Positions 1-10,429 of a stretch of DNA of 64,000 bases are shown here, one piece after another. A program made the position numbers and the translations under genes. The stretch comes from Thysanoteuthis rhombus. Its lineage: Eukaryota; Mollusca; Cephalopoda; Oegopsida; Thysanoteuthidae. The DNA lies in the NCBI GenBank assembly GCA_963457665.1, contig OY735228.1, positions 4,765,971 through 4,829,970 of the forward strand. Direction: 5' to 3'. Numbering within the stretch: the first letter of the stretch is position 1; every line of letters begins with the position of its first letter. The notes under the pieces are model-generated. The model saw only the letters and a program-made list of their open reading frames with translations. It was not told the DNA's origin and made no database searches.

Positions 1-240
1 ATATATATTGCAATGCAATTCCAACTTCGGAATAGAGCACTGGTGGATGAGGAATATATACGAGAATAAGTGTATCGCTTAAATTCAGCCTTACTGACCG
101 TCCTGTTCTGCGTGGCGCAGAGGTAAGATGCAAAAGTTTCGATCCTACCTCGTGGTACTGGATGGGATTTTGGATAGTCTATAGTCACACTGAAGAGTTG
201 TAATACAACGAAACAGCTATCTGTGGATGACACAATAATA
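1..240 (+). repeat. Dispersed repeat family A with a tRNA-like module
   Basis: The reverse complement of this stretch aligns by eye with 30571-30705, sharing the GTGTCATCCACAGA start and the CTCATCCACCAG block. This copy carries about 95 extra bases (roughly 65-160) that hold A-box-like (TGGCGCAGAGG, near 115) and B-box-like (GTTTCGATCC, near 143) motifs. The short spacing between the boxes means this may be a decayed SINE head. Family identity is unknown. Confidence 0.5.
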
Positions 241-1130
241 TATACAAATATATAAATATATACCAATTTAGAACATCGAATCAGAAAAACATACGGGACC
301 GCCAAAGTAGTGCCAAATCAAGTACCCGTGTTATATAAGAGGCTACAATCATATACCTTATTTTCACCATATCTTGTAATCGTATTATACAAGAATCTTG
401 TTATACACGAAGAAATACGGTAACTTTGAAAGCCTTTCAAGCCTAGAGAAATCATTCGTTTGTCACTGCACATGCGTATGAGTTCCATTTCCTGTAAGAC
501 ACAAGATGACCTTTTGAAGTCGCTTTTGGTCTGTGCCTGGGCAATTCTTTGAGTCTTTGAGACGTCGTCAAAACCAGGAACTTCCTCGCTTCACACTTTC
601 TACTCGATTAGCTCGTTGGTCAAAAGTCCGTGAATATGCACGGACAACAAACGGTGGCTAAATGGATGGCCCGGCTTTTTGAGGTTCGCTTGGATTGTAG
701 CATAGGTCTGATGTGATCTTGGACATAAGTGGGCTGTCAAGGCGGGGATTGGGTTGGGTAACGGGGAAGTTAACAGGATTCTGGAGAAGGGAAGAGAAAT
801 AGAAGAGGGAAAATGAAAAAGACAGATGAGAATAAAAGCGGAGAAAGAGTGAGAGAGAGAGAGAGATGTGCAAGAAAGAAAGGCTTTATATGAGTGTGGT
901 TTGTAAGATTATACATATATATATATACATATATATTACACAATTTTTAAGTATGGGTAAGTCGAGCACAGGGTCACCAAAGTGAGGCATCAAATGTTGA
1001 TTAAAATCAATAAAGCAACTGATAGTTCTTTGAGATTAAGTTGTTGGCCAACGCACTTTAGTAGATACAGTAATATATATGTAGGGAGCAAGTATATAGT
1101 AATCATCGTGCTATAGTATATGCCTGGTAT
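241..1130. other. No gene seen; AT-rich spacer
   Basis: No coding frame or recognised element. It holds a short (GA)n tract near 845-868 and a short (TA)n tract near 911-935. Confidence 0.6.
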
Positions 1131-1134
1131 ATAC

Positions 1135-1137
<3 letters not shown>

Positions 1138-1179
<42 letters not shown>

Positions 1180-1204
1180 AGGTAGAGAGAGAGAGAGAGA
1201 GAAA
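1138..1204. repeat. (TA)n followed by (GA)n microsatellite
   Basis: About 40 bp of pure TA run into about 20 bp of GA. The open frames across it are repeat translations. Confidence 0.95.
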
Positions 1205-1261
1205 GATGTGCGTGCGTGTGTGAGCGTGTGTGTGCGTGATCCAAGGTATCCAATAGTAGAA

Positions 1262-1315
1262 TGTTCATTTAAGGCCATTTAGTCAGCCAAAATGGCTTAA
1301 ACAAAGGGAAAATTA
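1262..1315 (-). repeat. 3' end fragment of tRNA-derived SINE family D2
   Basis: It shares the AATGGCTTAA...AAAGGG tail block with the fuller copy at 56095-56440. Only the tail survives; no A or B box is visible beside it. Confidence 0.4.
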
Positions 1316-1570
1316 CGATTAATTCACACATGATTTTTTCTGAATGTCCCCAGAACTCCAAAATAGAAATGACGGAATGTTAGGTTGCCAGAAGTTGAGG
1401 CAGTGGCAACCAGACGAAACTTTGGTGCTTGAAAAATAAGAGGGTACCCCTAGACTCTATAACAGCTAGCTGCAAAACAAACACTGAATGCTTTTTTTCG
1501 CCTTTTGCCTTTTTTCTTGAAAGCGAATAACTGGAGAGAAGCAAAATTTCGGAAAAAAAGGTGATACCCG

Positions 1571-1572
<2 letters not shown>

Positions 1573-1641
<69 letters not shown>
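1573..1641. repeat. (TA)n microsatellite
   Basis: About 69 bp of uninterrupted TA. Confidence 0.97.
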
Positions 1642-1644
<3 letters not shown>

Positions 1645-1646
<2 letters not shown>

Positions 1647-2415
1647 CTATCGAGTTCCATCGCTTTTTTTTTTTAATTCACATATAAATTTCAGATTCAT
1701 TTTGTCGTCGACTTCCGTCAGTGATGAGGACTAATATTTAACGAATTCTGTCAAATTACAATCCAGGTTGCAGTTGATTCTTTTCCCCGTAACAAGAACA
1801 ACAAAAACAATCCTCAACAAATCCAGGGTTGCAAACTCGCTGTTTTTCTATCGCGTCACGTGAAACTGAACCCATGTATAAAACTAAACGTCCCAACTAT
1901 GATTTGAAATCACAAATATGTGATTGGACGTCGGATCTTTTACCAACTGAGCATAACTGACAAGTCTATTTATACCTACGAATTCGTTTATCATATGTAT
2001 AAAACAGAAGTTGCCGAAATCATCTTTAGTCGGAATGGAAGTTAGAATGGAGTTTGGCCCTGCAGCAGACAGGCCTGTTAGCTTCTAATGCAATAACTTT
2101 GATTTACGCCTCCATTTCAGATTCGTAAAAATAGTATTCTAGACAACACCGATCCTAGAAAAGGACGTGGACTAAAATGTCAAAAAGTTGAGCTTCCAAT
2201 AAACTAAAATGATTTTCATTCAGGTATAAATTTCGGACTCGTACATATAGTATCCTTGAAATCGTCAATTTCCCAAGTTTAGGAAATATGGTTGAGAGAT
2301 TCGTCTTGCACACGACTGTATATTTTTTATTGACTTGAATTTTTCGATCTCATTGTTTTAAACGTCCATCTTTGTTTTCATTTTTGTTATTTTTGATCTT
2401 TTATTTTATCATTTT
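1645..2415. other. No gene seen
   Basis: Mixed-composition sequence with no recognised element or credible coding frame. Confidence 0.5.
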
Positions 2416-2417
2416 TG

Positions 2418-2515
2418 CTAAATTGTTTCAAGTTTTTTTGTCAGCGTTTCGTTCCCGGCTGCCATTTCCCTATTCCTATATTCAACGCATGCGCAAGGCT
2501 GACGTCATTGAGTCG
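2418..2515 (-). promoter_or_regulatory. Promoter-like patch: NRF1-like and CRE sites upstream of a short ORF
   Basis: A full palindromic CRE (TGACGTCA, 2500-2507) lies next to an NRF1-like core (CGCATGCGCA, 2486-2495). On the minus strand they are followed by ATGGCAGCCGGG (ATG at about 2468), which opens a 15-codon frame (MAAGNETLTKKLETI) ending near 2418. The clustering resembles a CpG-type metazoan promoter. No splice donor is seen before the stop, so this may be a uORF, a decayed promoter or chance. Confidence 0.3.
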
Positions 2516-2547
2516 CCCAAATCTTTCATATTGACTTGAAGGCAATT

Positions 2548-2667
2548 TCTTCTTCTTCTTTTTCTTCTTCTTCTTCTTCTTCTTCTTCTTCTTCTTCTTC
2601 TTCTTCTTCTTCTTCTTCTTCTTCTTCTTCTTCTTCTTCTTCTTCTTCTTCTTCTTCTTCTTCTTCA
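2548..2667. repeat. (TTC)n microsatellite
   Basis: About 120 bp of TTC/GAA with few interruptions. It produces the poly-Ser frame on + and the poly-Lys frame on -, neither a gene. Such tracts can form triplex (H-DNA). Confidence 0.97.
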
Positions 2668-2829
2668 AGCGAAGAGATTATTTGCCTATTCACACGCAGA
2701 GGCACTCACGTATTCTCAGCATACAGTGCACACATGCAAAATAAACCGATGCAGACATAAATATTTGTGTACACAGTCCCATTAGAATTTATGCATATTA
2801 TTGCAAATATAAAAAAAAATTCTATCCAT

Positions 2830-3050
2830 CAGTTCGGCACAGGATCGCCGAGAATACAAACAAAACTAGAAAGTACTCAGAGATCGCATACCTCTGCAAA
2901 TGCCGTACACAAAATCAAACGAAGGAAGATTCCTGGATCCACCTCAAAATTGAATCATTTTTTTCTTTGTAGTATGGCCCACCGTTTCACGTAATTTCAA
3001 TTTATTGAGAACTTGTGGAAATATAGTGGACAGATATGAGTGAAGTGTAT
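2830..3050 (+). repeat. Dispersed repeat family E, copy 1
   Basis: It shares the phrases TTCCTGGATCC, CAAAATTGAATCA and a TTTCACG...TTCAATTTATTGAGAAC end with copies at 13555-13735 and 60000-60150. Non-coding; class unknown. Confidence 0.45.
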
Positions 3051-3061
3051 AAAAAAAGGTT

Positions 3062-3310
3062 AATCACTTCTTCCTTAGTTCATGGTCGACTTTTCCTTTT
3101 CTTTGGGCACCAAAAAAATTGGAAACGAGTGATTAACGATTGAATTACTGCTGTCACCTTTCGTTGTGTAGTGATCACTGAAAAACAAACCTAATTTCAA
3201 AAAAACAAGCTTGAATGCTGCTGGACACAAATCGAGGGACTAATCTTGCATAAAATACTTTTTTAGGGACAATGGGTGCGGATCAAAGTGTTTAGGTAGG
3301 GGATATAGCC
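3062..3310 (+). repeat. Dispersed repeat family D, partial copy
   Basis: It carries the family D blocks: TGATCACTGAAAAA, GAATGCTGCTGGACAC and GGACTAATCTTGCATAA. Both ends are missing compared with 14861-15421. Confidence 0.5.
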
Positions 3311-3920
3311 TCCCTTGATTTTGACTGTTGGCCTGAGCTATTCTTGGAATTCTTATGATCATAATGACTCGTTTTTTTTTGTTTTTTTGTTTTTTTGTAT
3401 GTTAAATGGCAGAGTTTGCATTTACTTGAATAAAGACTAAATGAATTACATCACTTTATCAACTATTACACTCTTTTGACAATACCAGAAGTAGGTAAAC
3501 GGCTTAAGAATTTGAAGTTCCCAGCAAAACGTTTTTGCCCCATTTATCAAGAAATTACACCTGAAATATTTGGAATTCGAGCCGATTTCATCGAAAATAA
3601 TGAAAGCATCTCTGAATCGAAATTATTTAGAATAATCGAGTTGTTTTTATTTTGACATTTTTATTAAGCCTACATTTTCCCGACCTATTTTCATGTAAAA
3701 AAATCAAAATACCTCTCCATCGAAACTGATTTCTTCAATTGTAGTAAGATGTCTACTTGTGTGTATGCATTACAATAACTCGACAACTTGCCGTTGTACG
3801 AAGTTGATAATCACTTCGTTTATAATAATTAGTACACAAGGCATTGTTGAGTTCGAAGTTTTTGGAATCGGTGGTTTTCAATAGATCTGATAAAAAATAA
3901 TTTAGAATTACGGGTTATAG
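3311..3920. other. No gene seen
   Basis: AT-rich sequence; a T-rich low-complexity patch lies near 3373-3400. Nothing recognised. Confidence 0.5.
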
Positions 3921-3924
3921 ATCT

Positions 3925-4170
3925 TTTATCTAGAATTATAGACATAAATTTAGATATAAAGTATCTAAATTGGCAATAGATCCAAATTTAGACATAAAAT
4001 ATCTAAAATCGTCAAAAGATCCAAATTTAGACATGAAATATGTAACTTGGCAATAGATCCAAATTTATATATAAAATATCTAAAGTGGCAATAGATCCAC
4101 ATTTAGATATAAAATATCTAATTTGGCAATAGATCCAAGTTTAGATATAAAATATCTAGATTGGCAACAC
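3925..4170. repeat. 38-bp minisatellite with an internal palindrome
   Basis: The anchor GGCAATAGATCC or a variant starts at 3972, 4011, 4049, 4087 and 4125, with a truncated unit at 4163, a period of 38-39 bp over about six units. Most units contain TTTAGATAT and ATATCTAAA separated by AAA, or a close variant, so each unit can fold into a short hairpin. Confidence 0.9.
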
Positions 4171-4345
4171 TGAATAGAAGTAACCAAAATGCTTGAAAAC
4201 CGTAGGACGAATGTAAAATTATTTCATGTTAAAATTACGACAGGCTGCGCAACACATTTTGAAGTCTGACGTATTCACTGGCCACAAAGCAAATGAATAA
4301 ATTTGATTCATTTTTTTATTTTGGTATTCAAGTATTTGGGTAAGT

Positions 4346-4378
4346 TTTTGTTTGTTTGTTTGTTTGTTTGTTTGTTTT
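4346..4378. repeat. (GTTT)n microsatellite
   Basis: About eight GTTT units. Confidence 0.9.
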
Positions 4379-4379
4379 A

Positions 4380-6425
4380 TTTAGGACCCCTTAAACATAT
4401 GCTGCAAGCTAGCATTAACTTTATCTGGTCCTGAATTTGAGTCAAGCTTTTGATGGTTTGTTAAATCAAGGAGAATGATAATCTTTTGAGGTTAGCAAAC
4501 ACGTAGCCAAATTTGTAATTGGTTTTTCTTCATCTTATTATTGTTGCTTCTTATCGCGACATTCTTGGTCGAACACTCTTCATTGTTACTATTATTTTGT
4601 AACTATTTCTATTCCATCTTATTATTGTTGCTTTCTTTTTTATCAGTATTCTCAGAGTTGATACACAATACATTTTCTATGCAATTAATACGCTTGTCAA
4701 TCTTCATCTGTTACGCTGTGATTGGTCTATCAGCCAAGACTGACTAATCCTGAGAGAGGGAATTTTGGAACACAGAAATTTGAACTAAAGCTGACAACAG
4801 AGGTGTTCGTTTTTTGCTAACATTCGGGATTTATACTGATTTTTTTAAATTCTGAGTCAAAAGTCAATTCAATAAACCTGAGTTATTCTTTGTACAAATG
4901 TATTACCTATCTTTTGATATAAATTAAATAAATAAAAATTTTATTCTATCTATAAATCTTTATTGCTATAAATAATGTAAATTGAGATATCACTTATTTT
5001 ATATGATATATTATTTATTTTTTAGATAGAGGGGGAAATGAGGTTAGGTAGTTTCCTGAAGTTATTGGAAGAAAGAAGGAGAGGAAAGGAATAAAGGGAG
5101 TTTAATGAAAGGGTACGGAGAGGGGAGATGAAAGAAACTTAAGTATTAAACTGATGACGTAAAATGAGAGGGAGGAGGGCAAAAGAGAGATAAGTAGTTT
5201 AATTAGAGGACAGGAAGGGAATAGGCCGGAAAAGTTAGGTAGCAAAATTTTTGCATATGAAACATAACCATGTTTGTCTAACATTTAGATAAAATCACGG
5301 ACTGACAACGAAGATTGAAAGGGATAAGGGAGAGAGTGGCAAGATACCAGCAGAGGTTGACAGAAGACCAGAGGGGTGAGGTAATCTTAGTTATCAACAC
5401 CCATGAAATTTCCACTGACCTCAGCTAGCTACTATTACTTTATTACTAGTTATATCTATGTTATTATAGTTGCTTGCTCTCTTCAAAACAGTCAGGGCTG
5501 ATACACTCTTCGATAGCAATAGACATATAACAAACATGCAAAAGAATGTTGTGTCTGTTATGGCATCCCTCCGACAAGTTGCAATAGTTGATAATGTCCA
5601 TCTCTCCTGATGATATAAAAACAGGTAGTACTTTGGTTACTTGTTGCCAGTAGCGAAGGAGAATCCCTGTCCTGATTTCGTCGAAAGACATTAAAATAAG
5701 TTTACAGATTAACTACATTGAAGTGACTTATATATCTTTTTTATTCGACCATTAAAATTTCCCGCAGGACTTTAGATTGTTTTTTTCATCAACATATCTT
5801 TTATCCATGTCTGTATCTATTTATCTATCTCTCTGTCTATCAGTTTTTCCGTCAATCTATATATCTATTTATCTATTTATATAACTATCAATCTAAATTC
5901 TTCCATATCTATCTGTATTGTAAAAGACGAGACTACTGAAAAGAGAGTTGGGACAATTTGATAAACTTTAGATTTTTAATAATAATGATAAATTTTAACA
6001 ACTTTTTTTGTCTCAAAATCTTTGTTGGGTAAGAAATTTGGCAGTGGCTAGTCGCTTGCCAAACTTTTCATAGGTTGAAACGATTCTGACGTCAGAAAAT
6101 ATGGAAGAGGAAAATCTGAAGGAAAAAAAAAGGAAAATATTTTTCTATGCTATGGTTTTCAGCATTAAAGATAAGCGGTTCGTAATGTGAAGAAAGTTAA
6201 TGTCCACACCGTCTCGGCCATTCCATTCCGAGAATATGATTGGTTGACCTGATGCTGACGTGAAATCGAAAGTGGGGGAAAAAACGCAGTTGAATTGCTT
6301 TTGGTTAGAATTTCGTTGGTAAGCAAAAGATAGATGGAAAGAAAGTAGATCAACCGCGGAGGAAAGAAAGGGCGAGAAAAATAGCGTTTCTAGTATAGAT
6401 TACATACAACAACTGACATATATCT
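4380..6425. other. No gene seen
   Basis: About 2 kb without a recognised element. It includes a purine-rich patch (5030-5260) and a degenerate TATC/TCTG tract (about 5808-5905). The open frames are short and compositionally biased. Confidence 0.5.
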
Positions 6426-6429
6426 CAGC

Positions 6430-6985
6430 AGCAGCAGCAGCAACAGCACCCATTATAAATCCCCTGCTGGACAAAAGCCTTTCCCATTTCCATCCACGGC
6501 GACCACGATGGTGCTAACCTCTGCCCTATCTAACCGGCAGACCTTTCTATCTCATTTCTCCATCTTGTCCCTGATCGTTTTCTACTACGTTTACATTCCC
6601 AAGGGCACCAATCATTTAGCCTTTTGCTCTATCTACAGCCATTCTCACTTGTTAAGTGTTCCGCCCATCTCCATTTTGGTTACTTGATTACTTGTATAAT
6701 ATCCTTCACTTTGGTCTTTCCCCTGAAACAACTTGATATTTTTCCATCTCTTAGACTTATCCTTAGCATTGCTATTTCCATGGCTCTTTGTGCGATTCCA
6801 AGCTGGCTCTCGGATATTTTTGTAAATTTCTATGTTTCACATCCGTAAAACGTAGCTGGTATTACACATTCATTGTATACTTTATGCTCCGTGAACATAG
6901 GCCAGGTACCCCTTTGATATGTGTCCATCCATATCAAAAGTTTTCCAGCCAATCAAAGCACTCTAAATGAAAACTTACCACGTGA
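6430..6985 (-). mobile_element. RTE-like LINE, 3' part (end of reverse transcriptase ORF)
   Basis: The minus-strand translation in shifting frames gives VYNECVIPATFYGCET, ESQLGIAQRAMEIAMLRIS, GKTKVKDIIQ, KWRWAEH, RSGTRWRNEIERSAG and MEMGKAFVQQ. This is the usual order of the C-terminal end of RTE-type non-LTR reverse transcriptases. It has several stops and frame changes, so it is a relic. The 3' end runs into a GCT/GTT simple repeat (6429-6452), typical of such tails. The 5' continuation lies inverted at 7090-7375. Confidence 0.75.
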
Positions 6986-7089
6986 GTAGGCAGGCTTTTG
7001 AAGTGGCTACATAACAATAAACCACCTACATGCAATAAATCAACTAATTGAAAGATAGTGCTAACTGCAAGCCTCGAACGCATCTTCTG

Positions 7090-7375
7090 AAAAACTAACT
7101 GTGGAGAACTGGAAATAGACGGATGTTATTTAAACAACTTGAAATTCGTCGATAACATTTCCCTTACGTCAGAAGCATCAGGAGAACTACAAATCATGTT
7201 GACTGATCTGAATAAGGAAAGTAAAAAAAAAAAGTAGGCTCAAAGATGAACAGAAGTCCTCGATTAGACCATAAGAATAGTGGGCGGTGATCACGAAGAG
7301 GTTCACAAATTTATCTACCTGGGACTAATGATGAAGTTAGAGAATGGCATCAAAAAACCAATAAAACAAAACATA
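7090..7375 (+). mobile_element. RTE-like LINE, inverted middle RT segment
   Basis: The plus-strand translation gives SEASGELQIMLTDLNKES, then KVGSKMN and, after frame shifts, a motif like the usual VYLG. It resembles the region just after the RT catalytic box (family pattern: ETAEELQEML, KVGLKMN, YVYLG). This is the part of the ORF expected directly upstream of the segment at 6430-6985, but on the opposite strand. The arrangement fits twin-primed 5' inversion at insertion. Confidence 0.65.
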
Positions 7376-7795
7376 ACTTGGAGTAACGGAACGTATATAT
7401 ATATATATATATATAAAAATTAAATGATGTGTAGTATAAGATAATATCGATATACAATACATATTATACTCTATATGAAAAACATACTTCACGTATGTCA
7501 AGCAATGTATTAAAACATTGCTGAAAGGGAGGTGGTATTTGTTCAACTCTGCTGGGGTGCTATGTTAACATAACTATTTTGAAATCCTAGAAACATTTAC
7601 ATGGTAAACAACTGATAGTCCCACCAACAGAAAATTTACAGATAGTACTATGATAATAGATTATATGTAAAACAGGGGAGAAAGCACAGAAGAAAATTAT
7701 ATAAATAGCATTGACAGATATTGTGAAATAAGCGACTGAAATAACACACAAAAACGATTTTTTTAATCTTTAGTGTATAAAGCTGTAAAGTCTTC
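7376..7795. other. No gene seen; short (TA)n
   Basis: AT-rich spacer with (TA)n at 7397-7416. Confidence 0.5.
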
Positions 7796-7797
7796 CA

Positions 7798-7863
<66 letters not shown>

Positions 7864-7932
7864 AGAGAGAGTGAGGGGGAGAGGGGAGATATTTATCTAT
7901 TTCTTTCTCTCCCCCCTCTCTCTCTCACTCTC

Positions 7933-8015
<83 letters not shown>

Positions 8016-8245
8016 AGAGAGAGCGAGGGGGAGAGGGGAGATATTTATCTATTTCTTTCTCTCCCCCTCTCTCCCCCTCTCTCTCTCTACATATGAATTC
8101 TTCAGATATATGATCCATTTCCTCACAATGTACATATATATATGTATATATATATATAAAGAGAGAGACAGAGACAGAGACAGAGACAGAGACCGAGACC
8201 GAGAGAGAGAGTGGGAGAGAGATTCTTGATAAAGAATATCTCCCA
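7798..8245. repeat. Compound (TA)n/(GA)n/(CT)n block with internal duplication
   Basis: TA tracts at about 7800-7861, 7967-8011 and 8130-8158 each run into purine-rich GA sequence. The segment following the first TA tract (GGGGGAGAGGGGAGATATTT and its CT-rich sequel) is repeated after the second, giving an imperfect duplication offset by about 150 bp. A related segment in reverse orientation lies at 40795-40890. Confidence 0.85.
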
Positions 8246-8935
8246 CCCATCATTTAAATCATTGGCTTTTTTCACTTGAATGAGTTGAGTCACCTTTCAA
8301 TAAGATCACATCAGCCACAAGCCATGAGTGGACAGTCATTTGTCCTAAAACTATTATGTAACTACACAACTTAGTACTTTAGTTTATATCAAATTTTAAA
8401 ATGTTTCAGAATCAGGAAATTAAGCAACTTTGGTCTAATTTTAGACAAAAATTAAATTGGAATTTATCAATAATTCATTTATTCAGGAATCTATCTTTGT
8501 ACAGAATATACACTTTCGGTTCGGTTAGACATTTATTGGATGTCATAAATTAAGTAAGTGGGAGCTTCTAACGTAAAACCATTTCCATTACCTCTTCTCA
8601 CAAAGTAACATTTCGATAAATAAATTAAGTAATCAATGAATAAACACTCTAACTCTTTTCAATTTCATTTATTAACTGACTTTTTTTGTAGATTTTTTAA
8701 ATGTAGTGTATATTTCGAATAGAAAATTATGTAATTGCTTTTTTAGGTGTTTTTTCTCCTTTTTACGAATATAAACACAATTTTCAAATACAAACAACTC
8801 TGTTCCTATACGATGGGAGGAAATAATTTCATATCAAATTTTCAGGCTTAAATTTTGAAGTCAAATAGAAATTGGTTAAAACAACATAGACAGACGACGT
8901 AACTCACGTTCGCACGCCCGAGGAAAATGGATGAA
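8246..8935. other. No gene seen
   Basis: AT-rich sequence with no recognised element. Confidence 0.5.
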
Positions 8936-8939
8936 ATGT

Positions 8940-9490
8940 TAGTTCGAAGGAAGTTCTCAAGAGAGAAGGAAAAATTGAATGAGGAGTGAGAAGACATGTA
9001 TAGAAAATGAAAGAGAACAGTGAATGAAAAAGACGATGGAAAAAGTATCAGAAAGAAAGCGAGAAAGGAGAAAAGAAGAAAAAAGGAGAAGAGGAGAACA
9101 TTGATAGAGAGAAGGAGGGTGGAGAAAGAAGAAGAGAATGGTTGAAGGAAAGAAAGGGTGGAAGAACAACCAAGAGAAAAAAGGAGGAGGAAATGGGTGA
9201 TGGAGGCAGAATGACTGATGGAAAAAATAAGGAGAAGTCGGAAATGATGAAAGAATGATCAAATCAAAGGAAGGAGTGAAGTATTTTTGAAGGAAAAAAA
9301 AGGATAAAAAAATGATCGTGGGAAGAAAATGAGGAGACAAGGGAAGAAATGAAGGAAGAGTAATTGAAGGAAAGGAAAGGAAAAAGAATGACCATGAGAA
9401 GGAAAAATGGAAGAAAGACAGAATCATCGAGTGAAAGAAAAGGGGAAATAACCGTCAAGGGAAATGAAGTAGGGAAGAAAAAAGTAGAAA
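8940..9490. repeat. Purine-rich low-complexity block
   Basis: About 550 bp of nearly all A/G on the + strand (AAG, GGA, GAAA mixtures). The minus-strand FLSFFHFS-type frames are shadows of this composition. Confidence 0.85.
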
Positions 9491-9494
9491 AAAA

Positions 9495-9745
9495 AATCCT
9501 CTGTCCTTGCGCCATTTTTGACTTTGTTACATTGCGCATGCGTTCATTTATCTAAACATTCTTTCTTTCCTCCATTTTCTCCCGCGCTTTTACGCCTGAG
9601 AAACCATCCAGGGAGATCACACGAGGGTTCGTTTACCATGGGGAGGGGTCTTGCCTTTCGCTTCATGATCGCTTGGCCAAGCATTAAGGCCTCCCCCGCC
9701 AAAAAAAAAGTGCATGTCAGAGATAGACACCAGAGGGCAGGACAA
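9495..9745. promoter_or_regulatory. Promoter/insulator-like patch: NRF1-like and CTCF-like sites
   Basis: The GC content rises compared with its flanks. An NRF1-like palindrome (TGCGCATGCGT) lies at 9533-9543, with GCGCCATTTT upstream and TCTCCCGCGC downstream. A good match to the CTCF core (CACCAGAGGGCAG) lies at 9728-9740. No following exon is recognised, so function is conjecture. Confidence 0.3.
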
Positions 9746-10185
9746 AAAAAGAAAAAAGTATATTGAAATAAAATAAGAGCAGGAAAACTAAAATAGAAAA
9801 AAAAAATAGGAGAACACTATTTCGTAGACTTTTGTTATGAGGTCTGTGTATTCTCTTCTTTTGGTTTCTACGCATGGAATTCCTCCAAGTTCTGCTTTTT
9901 CCTCATTCAACCAGTAACTTATTGGCCCGTGGAACCAGTCATATGAATAAATGCGCGGCGGATGGACGGACGACTCCTGGACCATTTCGAAGGAATGAAT
10001 GAATGAATGAATAAATAAATAAATAAATAGAAACTGTCGACGCGTCAGTTATTTATTTATTTATATATATATATTTTTTTCTATTTTCAGCATTTTTTTT
10101 CACCGTTCATCTCTCAATCGCCCAGGACGCCAATAATACTCTCAACATTAGTAATTTTCCCCGTTTATCCACGAAAAAACATTAA
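9746..10185. other. No gene seen; AAT/GAAT-type tracts
   Basis: Spacer with (GAAT)n/(AAAT)n at about 9991-10029 and (TTTA)n/(TA)n at about 10048-10075. Confidence 0.5.
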
Positions 10186-10189
10186 TTCT

Positions 10190-10425
10190 TTTAGTGTCCC
10201 TTGCAGCCAAGCCTATCAGGGGGTTCAGTGGGTAGGGGCCTTTGGCGTGTGTTACTGGGCGTCGGGTAGAGATCGGTTCCCTCTTCAGAAGAATCATCAG
10301 GATCGCCACGAGCTCTCTATTTGATCCCCAGCTATTTACAGCACCTAGTATTACCAGGCAGTCACCCTCGTTGCTTAACTTTGGTGACTGTACAAGACCC
10401 GGTGCGTCCAACGCGATAGGGCGGT
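10190..10425 (-). repeat. 5S rRNA-derived SINE (SINE3-like), copy 1
   Basis: On the minus strand 10425-10333 resembles the 3' two thirds of 5S rRNA: an AAGTTAAGCAAC A-box equivalent, then GACTGCCTGGTAATACTAGG, matching the box C region, and GGTGCTGTA. The 5S part has an internal deletion. The downstream body (10332-10190) matches the body of the copy at 57179-57305 (shared CTCTAC, GCCAAA(A)GGCC, CCCT, GGCTGCAAG), so this is a repeat family and not a lone 5S pseudogene. Confidence 0.75.
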
Positions 10426-10429
10426 AAGC

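Noticed and set aside
10148-10427. Short frames on both strands
   Set aside because: They lie inside the 5S-derived SINE.
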